A stretch of DNA of 64,000 nucleotides from Williamsia soli (GTDB lineage Bacteria; Actinomycetota; Actinomycetes; Mycobacteriales; Mycobacteriaceae), in contig NZ_JAFRDR010000016.1 of NCBI RefSeq assembly GCF_017377795.1, forward strand, positions 18,563 to 82,562, in the 5' to 3' direction. Positions 43,773 through 52,506 of the stretch are shown here, piece after piece. The stretch's first letter is position 1. Each line of letters opens with the position of its first letter. The notes under the pieces are model-generated. The model did not search any database. It was not told the DNA's origin and saw only the letters and a program-made list of their open reading frames with translations. The translations under genes were made by a program, and so were the position numbers.

Positions 43773-45538
43773 CCACTGGTTCACCATTGCGGGTCGCGAA
43801 CTGTTCGGGGTTCTTCGGCGATCGACTCTCCGCGGCCCGTGAGATGGTCGACGGCGGATCAATCGACGTACTCACCGGCGACTGGTTGGCTGAATTGACG
43901 ATGGGGCTGCTGGCGCGGCAACGCCGACGAGATGCCGACGCCGGATTCGCAGGAACTTTCGTGACTCAACTCGAGGACGTACTCGGAGACTGCCTCGACC
44001 GCGGGATCAAGATCGTTTCCAACGCGGGGGGCCTCAACCCGCACGGATGTGCTGAACAGGTCCGAGCCATCGCCGAACGTTCAGGGCGCACGGTCAACGT
44101 GGCGGTGGTGTACGGGGACGACGTCGCCGACACTTTCGCCGAGGCCAGGACAAACGGCTGGAGCGCGCCCCATCTGGACACAGGGGAGGAGCTCGGGGCA
44201 GAGGTCGAACCAGAGGTTGTCAGCGCGTATCTCGGCGCGTGGGGCATTGTCGAGGCCTTGGACGCAGGTGCAGATGTGGTCGTGACCGGGCGTGTCACCG
44301 ATGCTGCGATCATCGTCGGTCCCGCTGCATGGCACCATCGATGGAAACGCAATGACTGGGACGCGCTGGCGGGGGCCGTGGCGGCCGGGCATGTCATCGA
44401 GTGCGGAGCCCATGCAACCGGGGGTAATTTCTCTTTCTTCCGGGAGGTACCCGACATGCGGTTGGCGGGATTTCCGCTCGCCGAGATCTTCCCGGACGGA
44501 TCGTCGGTCATCACGAAACACGCACGTACGGCAGGTGCGGTCACCATCGACACGGTGACGGCACAACTGCTGTACGAGATCGACGGGCCGCGGTATCTCA
44601 ATCCTGACGTGATCACCCGGCTCGACACCATTCAGTTGTCTGATGACGGTCCCGACCGGGTGCGCCTGTCGGGTGCGCGCGGAGAACCGGCTCCCAGGAC
44701 GGTAAAGGTGGGTGCGCTGGTTGCGGGCGGATGGCGGAATGAGACGACCTTTGTGTTGACGGGGCTGAACGTGGAGGAGAAAGCAGAGCTGGCCGAAGAG
44801 TTGCTGTGGTTGCAGATGTACTGCGGCCGTGAGGACTTCGACAGCGTCACGACGCGGTTACTCCGAGCCGACCGTCCGAATCCTGCGACCATGAACGATG
44901 CGGTTTCCCTGTTCACGATCACAGTGACCGGCAAGGACAGGCGCCTGGTCGGCAGCCTGTCCCGCGCCGCGGTGGAAACGGGACTCGCGACCTATCCTGG
45001 CGCGTACTTCACAACCCCGCCAGGGGCGGGCAGCGAGTTCACCGTTTTCTGGCCCACACTTCTCCCGGTCGAGGCCGTGCAGCAGCACGTAGAACTGGGG
45101 GGAACCACGTGGACGATTCCGTCGCCGCCAACGGACGACAATGCGGAAAGCATTGCGCCGCACTTCGATTATCCTTCGATTCCGTCGGGACCCTTCAGCG
45201 AAGCCGCCCTCGGAACCGTTCTCGGCGCGCGGTCAGGGGACAAAGGTGGCAACGCCACGCTCGGGGTGTGGGCCCGAACCGAAGACGCGCACGCCTGGTT
45301 GCGGTCATGGTGGAATGCGACGGAGATACATCAGCTCATTCCTGAAGCCGCCGACTGCGAGCTGCGGCTGTGGGAGCTCCCGCAGCTACGTGCTTGTGGG
45401 GTGACGATCGTCGGGCTTCTCGGCCGGGGAGTCGCCGCGAACCCGAACCTGGATTCCCAGGCCAAGGGGCTGGGAGAGTACCTACGCGCGAAACATGTGC
45501 CGGTGCCCACGGCGCTGATCCGAACGGGGCACTCATGA
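43769..45538 (+). CDS. AtuA/DUF1446 family protein (acyclic terpene utilisation)
   Basis: A 589-residue protein of the AtuA (DUF1446) family. The N-terminal wording VANCSGFFGDRLSAAREMV, GGLNPHGCAEQV and VVTGRVTDAAIIVGPAAWH is characteristic. The C-terminal about 120 residues correspond to the small AtuA-like domain (GARSGDKGGNATLGVWAR), fused here in one chain. AtuA genes travel with geranyl-CoA carboxylase in acyclic terpene catabolism, but their biochemical role is unknown. Start GTG overlaps the alpha-subunit stop by 4 bp and the stop overlaps the crotonase start, so translation is tightly coupled. Confidence 0.9.
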   Translation: MTTGSPLRVANCSGFFGDRLSAAREMVDGGSIDVLTGDWLAELTMGLLARQRRRDADAGFAGTFVTQLEDVLGDCLDRGIKIVSNAGGLNPHGCAEQVRAIAERSGRTVNVAVVYGDDVADTFAEARTNGWSAPHLDTGEELGAEVEPEVVSAYLGAWGIVEALDAGADVVVTGRVTDAAIIVGPAAWHHRWKRNDWDALAGAVAAGHVIECGAHATGGNFSFFREVPDMRLAGFPLAEIFPDGSSVITKHARTAGAVTIDTVTAQLLYEIDGPRYLNPDVITRLDTIQLSDDGPDRVRLSGARGEPAPRTVKVGALVAGGWRNETTFVLTGLNVEEKAELAEELLWLQMYCGREDFDSVTTRLLRADRPNPATMNDAVSLFTITVTGKDRRLVGSLSRAAVETGLATYPGAYFTTPPGAGSEFTVFWPTLLPVEAVQQHVELGGTTWTIPSPPTDDNAESIAPHFDYPSIPSGPFSEAALGTVLGARSGDKGGNATLGVWARTEDAHAWLRSWWNATEIHQLIPEAADCELRLWELPQLRACGVTIVGLLGRGVAANPNLDSQAKGLGEYLRAKHVPVPTALIRTGHS

Positions 45539-46308
45539 CGCCTTCGGATTTGCCGGAGTTGGTTCGCTATGAGGTCGACGGCGTCGTGGCCACGATCACT
45601 TTGGACTCACCGGCGAACAGAAATGCGCTCTCGAGCACCTTGTGTGCGCAACTGCTGGCCCACCTGCGTACCGCTTTGGATGCCGAGGGTGTTCGGGTGG
45701 TCGTGCTCTCGCATACCGGCACCGTTTTCTGCGCCGGCGCGGACCTCAAGGAATCAGCAACAGACAAACGCGCCACGAGCCGCGATTTCGCGGCAATTCT
45801 GGAGACATTGTGGGTGTCGACCAAACCGGTTGTGGTACGTGTCGCCGGTACCGTTCGAGCGGGTGGAACAGGCCTGATCGCCGCAGCGGATTTCGCGGTG
45901 GCGGCCGAATCCGTGAATTTTGCCTTCACGGAGATTCGCCTGGGCGTGGTTCCGGCAGTCATTTCAGCTCCTCTGCGTCACACTGTGGTGGCGCATGCTC
46001 TGTATCGGCTGTTTCTCACCGGCGAGACGTTCAGCGCTGAGCATGCCGTGAACATCGGATTGCTGACCGCAGCGGTCCGCGTCGGTGATCTCGACGACGA
46101 GGTCGCGCGGATCGTCGAGATGGTGATTCTCGCGGGACCACTGGCGTGGGCGGGTACCAAGAAACTGATGCGTGGCGATGTTCCGTCGCTGGCCACCGAA
46201 CTCGTGTCGATGCAGGAACTGTCGGTGGGCTACTTCGAGTCTCCCGAGGGCAGAGAAGGGGTCCGTGCCCTGGTGGCGCGACGGACGCCATCGTGGGCCA
46301 CGGGCTGA
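45535..46308 (+). CDS. Enoyl-CoA hydratase/isomerase family protein, first copy
   Basis: A 257-residue crotonase. Oxyanion-hole segments are FCAGADLKE and AGGTGLIAAADFAV. The position of the first classical catalytic Glu is Gly here, while the second is kept in FAFTEIRLGVVPA, a pattern found in branched or glutaconyl-type hydratases. In the AtuA/carboxylase context it probably hydrates the carboxylated enoyl-CoA, as AtuE or LiuC would. ATG overlaps the AtuA stop (ATGA). Confidence 0.87.
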   Translation: MTPSDLPELVRYEVDGVVATITLDSPANRNALSSTLCAQLLAHLRTALDAEGVRVVVLSHTGTVFCAGADLKESATDKRATSRDFAAILETLWVSTKPVVVRVAGTVRAGGTGLIAAADFAVAAESVNFAFTEIRLGVVPAVISAPLRHTVVAHALYRLFLTGETFSAEHAVNIGLLTAAVRVGDLDDEVARIVEMVILAGPLAWAGTKKLMRGDVPSLATELVSMQELSVGYFESPEGREGVRALVARRTPSWATG

Positions 46309-46318
46309 GGAGAACAGA

Positions 46319-47155
46319 ATGAACGATGTCGGAGCCGAGAGAACAGTGACGCTCGAGCGCCGAGGTTCCGTGGCTGTGGTGCGGTTGAACCGGCCGGATC
46401 GACTCAACGCATTCACGTTCGAGATGCGAACCCAGCTCATAGCTGCCTTCGACGAATGCGACGCGGACGATTCTGTCCGCGCAGTCGTACTCACCGGAGC
46501 AGGCCGTGCCTTCTGCGCAGGCGCGGACCTGGCTGCCGGAGGAGACACCTTTGTGCTCGAGAGCGACCCAGAAGGCGAAGCGCCACCGGACTCCGGTGGC
46601 GAGGTCACACTCAGGATCTATCGGTCGATGAAACCAGTGATAGCCGCGATCAACGGCCCGGCTGCAGGTATCGGTGTCACCATGACCTTGCCGGCAGACA
46701 TCCGGGTTGCCGCCGATACGGCCAGATTCGGTTTCGTCTTCACTCGGCGAGGCCTGGTACCGGAAGCGTGCTCGACATGGTTTCTTCCTCGCCTCGTGGG
46801 CATCTCGATTGCTCTCGAATGGACCATGGGTGGCGAGATGGTTTCCGCCACAGAGGCATTCGAGCGTGGACTGTTGCGCGAGGTGGTCCCCGCCGACGAG
46901 GTGGTGGACAGGGCAGTCGAGATCGCGAACTCGCTGACCGAGTCCACCGCACCGGTCTCGGTTGCGTTGGCCCGGTCCATGATGTGGCGCATGCTCGGAG
47001 CAGAGAGTCCCGAGGTGGCGCATCGAGCTGAATCGAAGGCGATGTATTCCAGGGGGAGATCGAATGACGTCCGCGAGGGAGTCGCGGCATTCTTCGAGAA
47101 ACGCGCACCCTCGTTCCAGCAAAAGATCTCGGAGGGACTCCCAGACGTTCTGTGA
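46319..47155 (+). CDS. Enoyl-CoA hydratase/isomerase family protein, second copy
   Basis: A 278-residue crotonase following the first by 10 bp, with GAGGAG before its ATG. FCAGADLAAGG is the first oxyanion strand. The usual catalytic-Glu segment reads FVFTRRGLVPEACSTWFLPR, the version found in many actinobacterial crotonases where Glu is moved to PEACS. It is therefore not a simple duplicate of its neighbour and probably acts on a different CoA ester. Last gene of the operon from 34408. Confidence 0.87.
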   Translation: MNDVGAERTVTLERRGSVAVVRLNRPDRLNAFTFEMRTQLIAAFDECDADDSVRAVVLTGAGRAFCAGADLAAGGDTFVLESDPEGEAPPDSGGEVTLRIYRSMKPVIAAINGPAAGIGVTMTLPADIRVAADTARFGFVFTRRGLVPEACSTWFLPRLVGISIALEWTMGGEMVSATEAFERGLLREVVPADEVVDRAVEIANSLTESTAPVSVALARSMMWRMLGAESPEVAHRAESKAMYSRGRSNDVREGVAAFFEKRAPSFQQKISEGLPDVL

Positions 47156-47268
47156 TGGTAAACCATTGCAGCGGTACGTATTTCCGGCGCCAACTCTGTC
47201 GTTCCCCGACGTGGTTGGGCCGTTGCTGACGCATATACGGCGAGCGATCCGCGCGAACGCAGCGAGTT

Positions 47269-47333
47269 TGACTGATAGTCATTTTTCTCTTGACGGTGCC
47301 GCCGCACCGTTGTAATTTGACTGTGGGTCAAAT
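47269..47333 (+). promoter_or_regulatory. Two TetR operators flanking a promoter of the transporter gene
   Basis: Palindrome TGACTGATAGTCA at 47269-47281 and a second, ATTTGAC-N5-GTCAAAT, at 47315-47333. Between them lies a promoter-like pair, TTGACG (47290-47295), 17 bp, TAATTT (47313-47318). Directs the binding-protein gene at 47446. Confidence 0.7.
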
Positions 47334-47445
47334 CACTATCGGCCCGCTCAAGTGGCATTCACCACTTTGAACCTTGACTCACCCAGAGTTGGGTCCGCCG
47401 TTCGCGGTGACGCCGGCGGTCGCAGCCACAAGGAAGGCGTTAAGT

Positions 47446-48711
47446 ATGCGTGGGAAAACCGGTCGACTAGTGGCAGGGGCTATCGCTGTTGCATGCGTGC
47501 TCTCCGTAGTCTCGTGTAGCAGTGACGACGGCGGCGGTGACTCGGAGTCGTCAGCAGTCGTCTCCGAGGCTGGCACCCGAGCGTCGGGTGACCCGATCAG
47601 GATCGGCCATTTCAACCCGTCTGAGGGCCCGGCGGCGCAGGCTGGTGTGTCCACCGGGCAGAAAGCGGCAGTCAAGTACATCAACGAACAGTTGGGGGGC
47701 ATCGGCGGACGTCCGATCGAGGTCATCGATTGCGGTGTGGATCAGGCGGCGCCGGAGTCGACCATCTCCTGCGCGAACCAGTTCGTAGAGGCCGGTGTCG
47801 CCGCGGCCGTTGATGGGTACAACGCGGAATCGGTTGCAGCGCTGCCTATCCTGGCGTCGGCACAGATTCCGATGGTGGGGCAGATCGCATTCAATCTGGC
47901 CACCGGAGCGCAGGGGGAGAATCGGGTCTATTTCGGTCCTCCTGCCGTATCGTTTCTCGTCGGCTTCATGGAAAATCTCAAGAAGACCGGCAATACGTCG
48001 CTGACGATGACAAACTCTGATCTGCCAGGGGCGCATCAACTGTTCGACACGGTTCTGACGCCGCTGAGCAGGCAACTCGGAATTGACTTCAAGGCCGTTT
48101 ACTACCCCCCGGCAGGACCGAACTTCACCGCGCTTGCCACGACAATGGCGGACGGCAACCCCGCAGCGGCGGGCTTCTTGACTGCGCCGAATGACAACAC
48201 CTGTACCAAGCTGGCGCAGTCGCTGCGTTCGGTGAAGTATCAGGGCATCATGTTCATGGCCGCGTGCACCGAGTTCATTGATACTCTGGGTGCGCAGGCC
48301 GTTGGTGCGCAGACCTACGCACCTACATGGCTCCCGCCGGCCGCGGACAAGGCCCCTGAGCCGGTGCAGAAGAACCTGGCGATAGCCGAGAAATACATCG
48401 AGGAACAAGGCGGAACCGGCGGATTCTACGCAATAGGCACCTTCGCCACCTTCGTTGATCTGGTGCAGGGTCTGAACTCGTTGCAGCAGAAAGATTTCAC
48501 GGGCGCGGCCGTTCTGTCCTCGCTCAAGACCCTGACCGGATACCAGAGCTTCATCGGCCCGGTGCTGAACTGTACCAGCCCTACGAGCCCGAACTGCACG
48601 TCAGAGATGATGTTGTTCGATGTGGTGGCAGACAAGAAGACCGAGCCGGTCGGCGGCGGGTTTCTCACTCCCAATCCCGCGATCATGAAGAACGTCCCGG
48701 GCGCAGTCTGA
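47446..48711 (+). CDS. ABC substrate-binding lipoprotein, paralogue of the 53190 gene
   Basis: A 421-residue LivJ-type lipoprotein: lipobox VVSC with Cys24, acidic-Ser linker, then a type I binding fold (DPIRIGHFNPSEGP, GGRPIEVIDCG). The signal region and long stretches such as LNSLQQKDFTG and CTSPTSPNCTSEM are nearly the same as in the binding protein at 53190, so the two arose by duplication. No permease gene adjoins it; it likely feeds the LivHM/LivG/LivF importer at 54557-58156. ATG at 47446 follows AGGAAGG. Confidence 0.92.
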   Translation: MRGKTGRLVAGAIAVACVLSVVSCSSDDGGGDSESSAVVSEAGTRASGDPIRIGHFNPSEGPAAQAGVSTGQKAAVKYINEQLGGIGGRPIEVIDCGVDQAAPESTISCANQFVEAGVAAAVDGYNAESVAALPILASAQIPMVGQIAFNLATGAQGENRVYFGPPAVSFLVGFMENLKKTGNTSLTMTNSDLPGAHQLFDTVLTPLSRQLGIDFKAVYYPPAGPNFTALATTMADGNPAAAGFLTAPNDNTCTKLAQSLRSVKYQGIMFMAACTEFIDTLGAQAVGAQTYAPTWLPPAADKAPEPVQKNLAIAEKYIEEQGGTGGFYAIGTFATFVDLVQGLNSLQQKDFTGAAVLSSLKTLTGYQSFIGPVLNCTSPTSPNCTSEMMLFDVVADKKTEPVGGGFLTPNPAIMKNVPGAV

Positions 48712-48735
48712 CCGAACGTCTTTGTCAATGCCCAT

Positions 48736-48765
48736 GCGGGGTGGTCGCTTTGGCGGCCACCCCGC
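48736..48765. terminator. Hairpin after the binding-protein gene
   Basis: 13-bp inverted repeat (GCGGGGTGGTCGC, 4-nt loop, partner with one G-T pair), 25 bp after the stop. No T-run. Confidence 0.65.
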
Positions 48766-48821
48766 ACGTGCGCTGTCATGATCGCCACGGCGCCCGGATG
48801 AGTGGGTAGGTAACCAGTCTC

Positions 48822-48850
48822 TTGACTGTCAGTTATGAGATGACTAGCGT
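48822..48850 (+). promoter_or_regulatory. TetR operator and promoter of the VOC/hydroxylase/YceI genes
   Basis: TTGACT (48822-48827), 17 bp, TAGCGT (48845-48850). The palindrome TGACTGTCAGTTA (48823-48835, one mismatch) overlaps the -35. Same layout as at 33194 and 34329. Confidence 0.75.
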
Positions 48851-48897
48851 GACATGGACCACTGAACCAGAACACAAAAGAACCGTAGGAGTCGACG

Positions 48898-49407
48898 ATG
48901 GCGTCACCTTCAAAACTCGCCCACATAGTCCTGAAGACGAACCAGCTCGACATTCTGCAGAATTGGTACGTACAGGTACTTGATGCGCGGATTGCGTATG
49001 CCAGCGACGTCATGTCGTTCATCAGCTACGACGACGAGCACCATCGTGTTGCCTTCGTCTCGACCGGGGCCACAGAGCGTCCCACCGATTCCCATTCCGG
49101 CCTCCATCACGTTGCGTTCACATACCACAACTTGGATGGTCTGTTGGACACGTACTTTCGACTCAAGGAGCTCGACATCAACCCTGTCGGGAGTATCAAC
49201 CATGGTCCCACCACATCGATGTACTACCAGGATCCCGACGGCAACAATGTCGAACTGCAGGTCGACAACTTCGCGACGGCGGAGGCCGCGCAGGAGTACA
49301 TCGATGCCAACTTCGACACCAATCCCATCGGCGTACCCATCGACCCGGAAGAAATCGCAAGAAGGTACCGTGCCGGTGAATCGTTCGAAGAGCTGGTGCG
49401 ACTGTGA
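48898..49407 (+). CDS. VOC-family ring-cleavage dioxygenase-like protein
   Basis: A 169-residue one-module VOC protein related to the 34932 product. Candidate metal ligands: His in KLAHIVLKT, His in GLHHVAFTY, Glu in NVELQVDN. The MYYQDPDGNNVELQVD block and the C-terminal VPIDPEEIARRYRAGESFEEL tail match its paralogue. ATG follows TAGGAG. The stop overlaps the FAD hydroxylase start by 4 bp, so hydroxylation and cleavage are coupled again. Confidence 0.83.
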   Translation: MASPSKLAHIVLKTNQLDILQNWYVQVLDARIAYASDVMSFISYDDEHHRVAFVSTGATERPTDSHSGLHHVAFTYHNLDGLLDTYFRLKELDINPVGSINHGPTTSMYYQDPDGNNVELQVDNFATAEAAQEYIDANFDTNPIGVPIDPEEIARRYRAGESFEELVRL

Positions 49408-51068
49408 CCGACCGTGAAGAGACCCAGGTTCTCGTCATAGGAGCGGGTCCTGCGGGGCTCGCGACCGCTTATGTTCTCGGGCAGTACGGAATCCCGAGCA
49501 TAGTTTGTGACCAACACGGCGGTGTTCATCCGCATCCGCGTGCCCACGTCGTCAACACCAGGTCGATGGAAATGTTCCGAGCCTGGGGTGTGGCCGACGC
49601 TGTGGCGTCAGATGACCATGCTCTCGACACGAGTCAAGGGATGCGAGTGGTGTGGAGGCACTCCCTTGCAGGTGAAGAGTTCGGCCATATCGACACGTCC
49701 GAGGTGCCGGCCGAGAGACTGCGGAGACGGCGTGAAGGGTCGCCGGTGAACACGATCTCTTGCCCGCAAGACCGCATCCAAAGCCTCCTTGTCGGGGCGG
49801 TCACCAGTCAGGGAGTCTCGCGCGTCGATTACGACACCCGGGTGGTAGCGGTCGAAGACGGGGCGCACAGCGTGACAGCCACAGTAGAGGTCCAGGGCGC
49901 GACCAAGAAGATCACGGCCCAGTATGTGGTGAACGCCGAGGGAGCGGCCGGTAGAGTGCGCGCCGCTCTCGGGATTGACGTCGATGGAGTTCCGAAGCTG
50001 GGCGACCAGGTCACCACCTACTTTCACGCTGATCTGAGTAGGTGGACAGGCGATGCTCCGCCGTTACTGAGCTGGGTCGTCAACACCGAGATACAGGGTG
50101 TGTTCGTGTCGATGGGTCGCAACCGTTGGACGTTCACCACAGGGTTCGATGCCGATGAAAGTGCTGAAGGGGACTTCACGTCGCAGCGTTGCATCGAAAT
50201 GATCGAGTCGGCGATCGGATCGACCGATGTCGACGTCGATATCGATGTACGTTCAACTGGGACATGGACACTGGGTGCGACGATTGCCCAGAAGTTCCGT
50301 AAGGGACGGGTGTTCCTGGTTGGGGACACCGCCCACCAGTTTCCGCCAACGGGTGGCTTCGGTATGAACACAGGCCTGGGTGATGCGGACAACTTGGCCT
50401 GGAAACTTGCTGCCGTCCTTCAGGGCCGCGCGCCCGAACGCCTGCTCGACACCTACGAGTACGAGCGTCAGGCAGTGGCTCGCGCGAACAGCGAGTTCAG
50501 CGTCACGAACGCCATCAAGATGGCGGCCACTGGTGTTGGTCCCGCTGCGGGACTGGTCGCCGAGGAACTGGAAAGTGCAGACCCCGCCGTGTCGGCAGCC
50601 GTCCGTGACCGCCTGAAGTCTGAGATCCCGAACCAGTTACCGCATTTCGATGACATCGACTTGGAAATCGGATACGTGTATGGTCCGTCCACGGACAAGG
50701 ACGCCATCACGGCCCCGATTGTCGGAGGGCGGCTTCCGCACAAGTGGATCACGCGAGATGGTGCCGAAGAGTCAACCCTTGATCTGCTCGGTCCCCGATT
50801 CACTCTGATCGCCGGCCCAGCCTGGACTGCGTTGGCCGAGCAGGATCTTCGCGTCGGGTCCGAAGTTGTGCAACTGCTCGTCGAGGGTCGGGATTTCGGC
50901 TTCACCGACGCCGCAAAGACGCTTGGGGTGGACGAAGGCGGGGCTGTCTTGGTCAGACCTGACGGCCACATCGTGTGGATCGGTGACCACCTGCCATCTG
51001 ACCCTGCCGAGGCGCTGGCGTCAGCCATCGACGATTTATACTGCAGCGCAACGGGCTTGGTACGATGA
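49404..51068 (+). CDS. FAD-dependent aromatic hydroxylase (MhpA/TetX-like)
   Basis: A 554-residue class A flavoprotein hydroxylase. VIGAGPAGLATAYVLGQYG at the N-terminus, the DG-type region VVNAEGAAGRVRAALG and LVGDTAHQFPPTGGFGMNTG are the FAD-binding motifs. The C-terminal thioredoxin-like part (AKTLGVDEGGAVLVRPDGHI) carries the end typical of aromatic polyketide-type and phenol-type hydroxylases. It is the third such enzyme in the window; the NTG version of the second motif places it in a different branch from the other two. Confidence 0.9.
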   Translation: MTDREETQVLVIGAGPAGLATAYVLGQYGIPSIVCDQHGGVHPHPRAHVVNTRSMEMFRAWGVADAVASDDHALDTSQGMRVVWRHSLAGEEFGHIDTSEVPAERLRRRREGSPVNTISCPQDRIQSLLVGAVTSQGVSRVDYDTRVVAVEDGAHSVTATVEVQGATKKITAQYVVNAEGAAGRVRAALGIDVDGVPKLGDQVTTYFHADLSRWTGDAPPLLSWVVNTEIQGVFVSMGRNRWTFTTGFDADESAEGDFTSQRCIEMIESAIGSTDVDVDIDVRSTGTWTLGATIAQKFRKGRVFLVGDTAHQFPPTGGFGMNTGLGDADNLAWKLAAVLQGRAPERLLDTYEYERQAVARANSEFSVTNAIKMAATGVGPAAGLVAEELESADPAVSAAVRDRLKSEIPNQLPHFDDIDLEIGYVYGPSTDKDAITAPIVGGRLPHKWITRDGAEESTLDLLGPRFTLIAGPAWTALAEQDLRVGSEVVQLLVEGRDFGFTDAAKTLGVDEGGAVLVRPDGHIVWIGDHLPSDPAEALASAIDDLYCSATGLVR

Positions 51069-51192
51069 GCTTCACTTGGGCGTGGCGGTGCCATCCGGAT
51101 CTTCCTGGACGTGTATCACCGGCGTATTGAGCCAAGGCCGTCGCGTATCAATCACCGACATGTCGTCGGCCCTGTTTTGTGAGGAGCAAGAG

Positions 51193-51726
51193 TTGACAGT
51201 ACTTGACGTCGTCGCCAGTAATCCGGACTCGGTCGGTAAGTACGCACTGATGACCGACCAGTCCAGCATCGAGTTCAAGGGAAGATCGCTCTGGGGCCTA
51301 CTGCGCGTCAGGGGGCGGTTCACAGACATCTCTGGTCACGGGGAGTTGTTCGAGCAGGGGAATGTGCTCGGCGAACTCATTGTGGATTCGGCCTCTATCA
51401 GCACCGGGATCGGTAAGCGGGATGAGCATCTTCGGTCGCCGGATTTCTTCGATACGGCACGCTTCCCCCTCATCTCCGTAAATGTCACAGGACTGCGACA
51501 GCTCCCGTCGCAGGAGCTAATGATCGATGTGGCCATATGGGTCAAGGGCGTGGTCGAGAACATCTCCATTCCTGTCACTGTGACGGTGGTCGACGATCGC
51601 GTCATTCACGTGCAGGCAGCGGCGACAATCGATCGGACAAACTTCGGTGTGGACGCCAACCAGTTGGGGATGGTATCCGACTCGGTGGATGTGTCAGCCG
51701 ATCTCCGGTTTCGCAAGACCGGGTGA
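51193..51726 (+). CDS. YceI-family lipocalin-like protein
   Basis: A 177-residue YceI-fold beta-barrel protein, a family known to bind isoprenoid or other long hydrophobic chains. Family blocks visible: SSIEFKGRSLWG, VRGRFTDISGHGEL, KRDEHLRSPDFFDTARFPLISV and TIDRTNFGVDANQLGMVSD. Unlike secreted YceI members there is no signal peptide, so it is probably cytoplasmic. TTG at 51193 has GAGGAG at 51181 with good spacing; ATG at 51160 would add 11 residues but lacks a site. It follows the hydroxylase gene and shares its promoter, suggesting it holds or delivers a hydrophobic substrate. Confidence 0.78.
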   Translation: MTVLDVVASNPDSVGKYALMTDQSSIEFKGRSLWGLLRVRGRFTDISGHGELFEQGNVLGELIVDSASISTGIGKRDEHLRSPDFFDTARFPLISVNVTGLRQLPSQELMIDVAIWVKGVVENISIPVTVTVVDDRVIHVQAAATIDRTNFGVDANQLGMVSDSVDVSADLRFRKTG

Positions 51727-51836
51727 CGACGAGACTCCAGTAGTCGAAATCCGCGTAGTGTGTTGGTCGCCTTTCTTTGGCGAAACACGTTGCACGACTT
51801 AGTATGTGTGGAGCCTGGCTCGTGAGATCGATCTGG

Positions 51837-52418
51837 TCATTTTCTCCGTAGTGGCGTCACGGTAGCTGCACCGATGACTGCGGCCACTGTCATATCGAGA
51901 TAGTACGAAGCAGGTTTCTCGATGCGGCGGACGCTGACCATCAGGCCTTCGAAGAACAGGTGTGCCGCTTCGGTCATCCTGACCAGATCGGCACCGTGGG
52001 GGGCGTTGTCCGCTACGACGGCCATGAAGCGCTCTTCCAGCCAAAGCTGGGTGTCAGCGTAGACCGCCCTGAGCGCCTCGCTGTCGTCCATTCTTTCGTA
52101 GGCCTCGCGGTGCAGACTCCGGAAAGGCGCGAGGGTTTCGAAGAACTCGTTCAGCTCACCGTAGGGATCCCCCGCGATCGACGGGTCGGCCTCTATTTCT
52201 CGACGAGTGTCCGCGAACATCTGGTCGAGGGCCGCTGCGAATAGGTCATCTTTGGTCGCGTAGTACCAGTGCACGGCGGCAGTTGTGAGGCCGGCGGCCC
52301 TGCCGACAGCTGCAACACTGGTCGCCCGGTACCCGAACTCTGTGAACAGTGTCACGGCGCAGTCGACCACGGCCGCCGCGCGCTCGGCCTTCGGTACCGT
52401 CTGATTGTTCCTGGGCAT
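51837..52418 (-). CDS. TetR-family regulator
   Basis: A 193-residue TetR protein; helix-turn-helix near residues 30-60 (TSVAAVGRAAGLTTAAVHWYYATKDDLFAAAL). A perfect TTGACTGCCAGTCAA palindrome lies 73 bp before its start, so it may regulate itself and the binding-protein/permease genes on the other side. It is a second candidate for the TGACT-N3-AGTCA regulator besides the TetR at 33415; the helix regions differ, so they are not recent duplicates. It converges with the YceI gene. Confidence 0.87.
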   Translation of the reverse strand: MPRNNQTVPKAERAAAVVDCAVTLFTEFGYRATSVAAVGRAAGLTTAAVHWYYATKDDLFAAALDQMFADTRREIEADPSIAGDPYGELNEFFETLAPFRSLHREAYERMDDSEALRAVYADTQLWLEERFMAVVADNAPHGADLVRMTEAAHLFFEGLMVSVRRIEKPASYYLDMTVAAVIGAATVTPLRRK

Positions 52419-52491
52419 GACACGGATCCTAGCGTCAACCCGTATCCTCCTATCGTTTTGACGATGACCGCATTCGCCGCGCGGGGTTGAC

Positions 52492-52506
52492 TTGACTGCC
52501 AGTCAA
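52492..52506. promoter_or_regulatory. Perfect 15-bp TetR operator
   Basis: TTGACTGCCAGTCAA between the tetR gene (51837) and the binding-protein gene (53190). No -10 at the 17-bp spacing used by the other sites is evident on the plus strand, so its target could be tetR itself. Confidence 0.7.
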
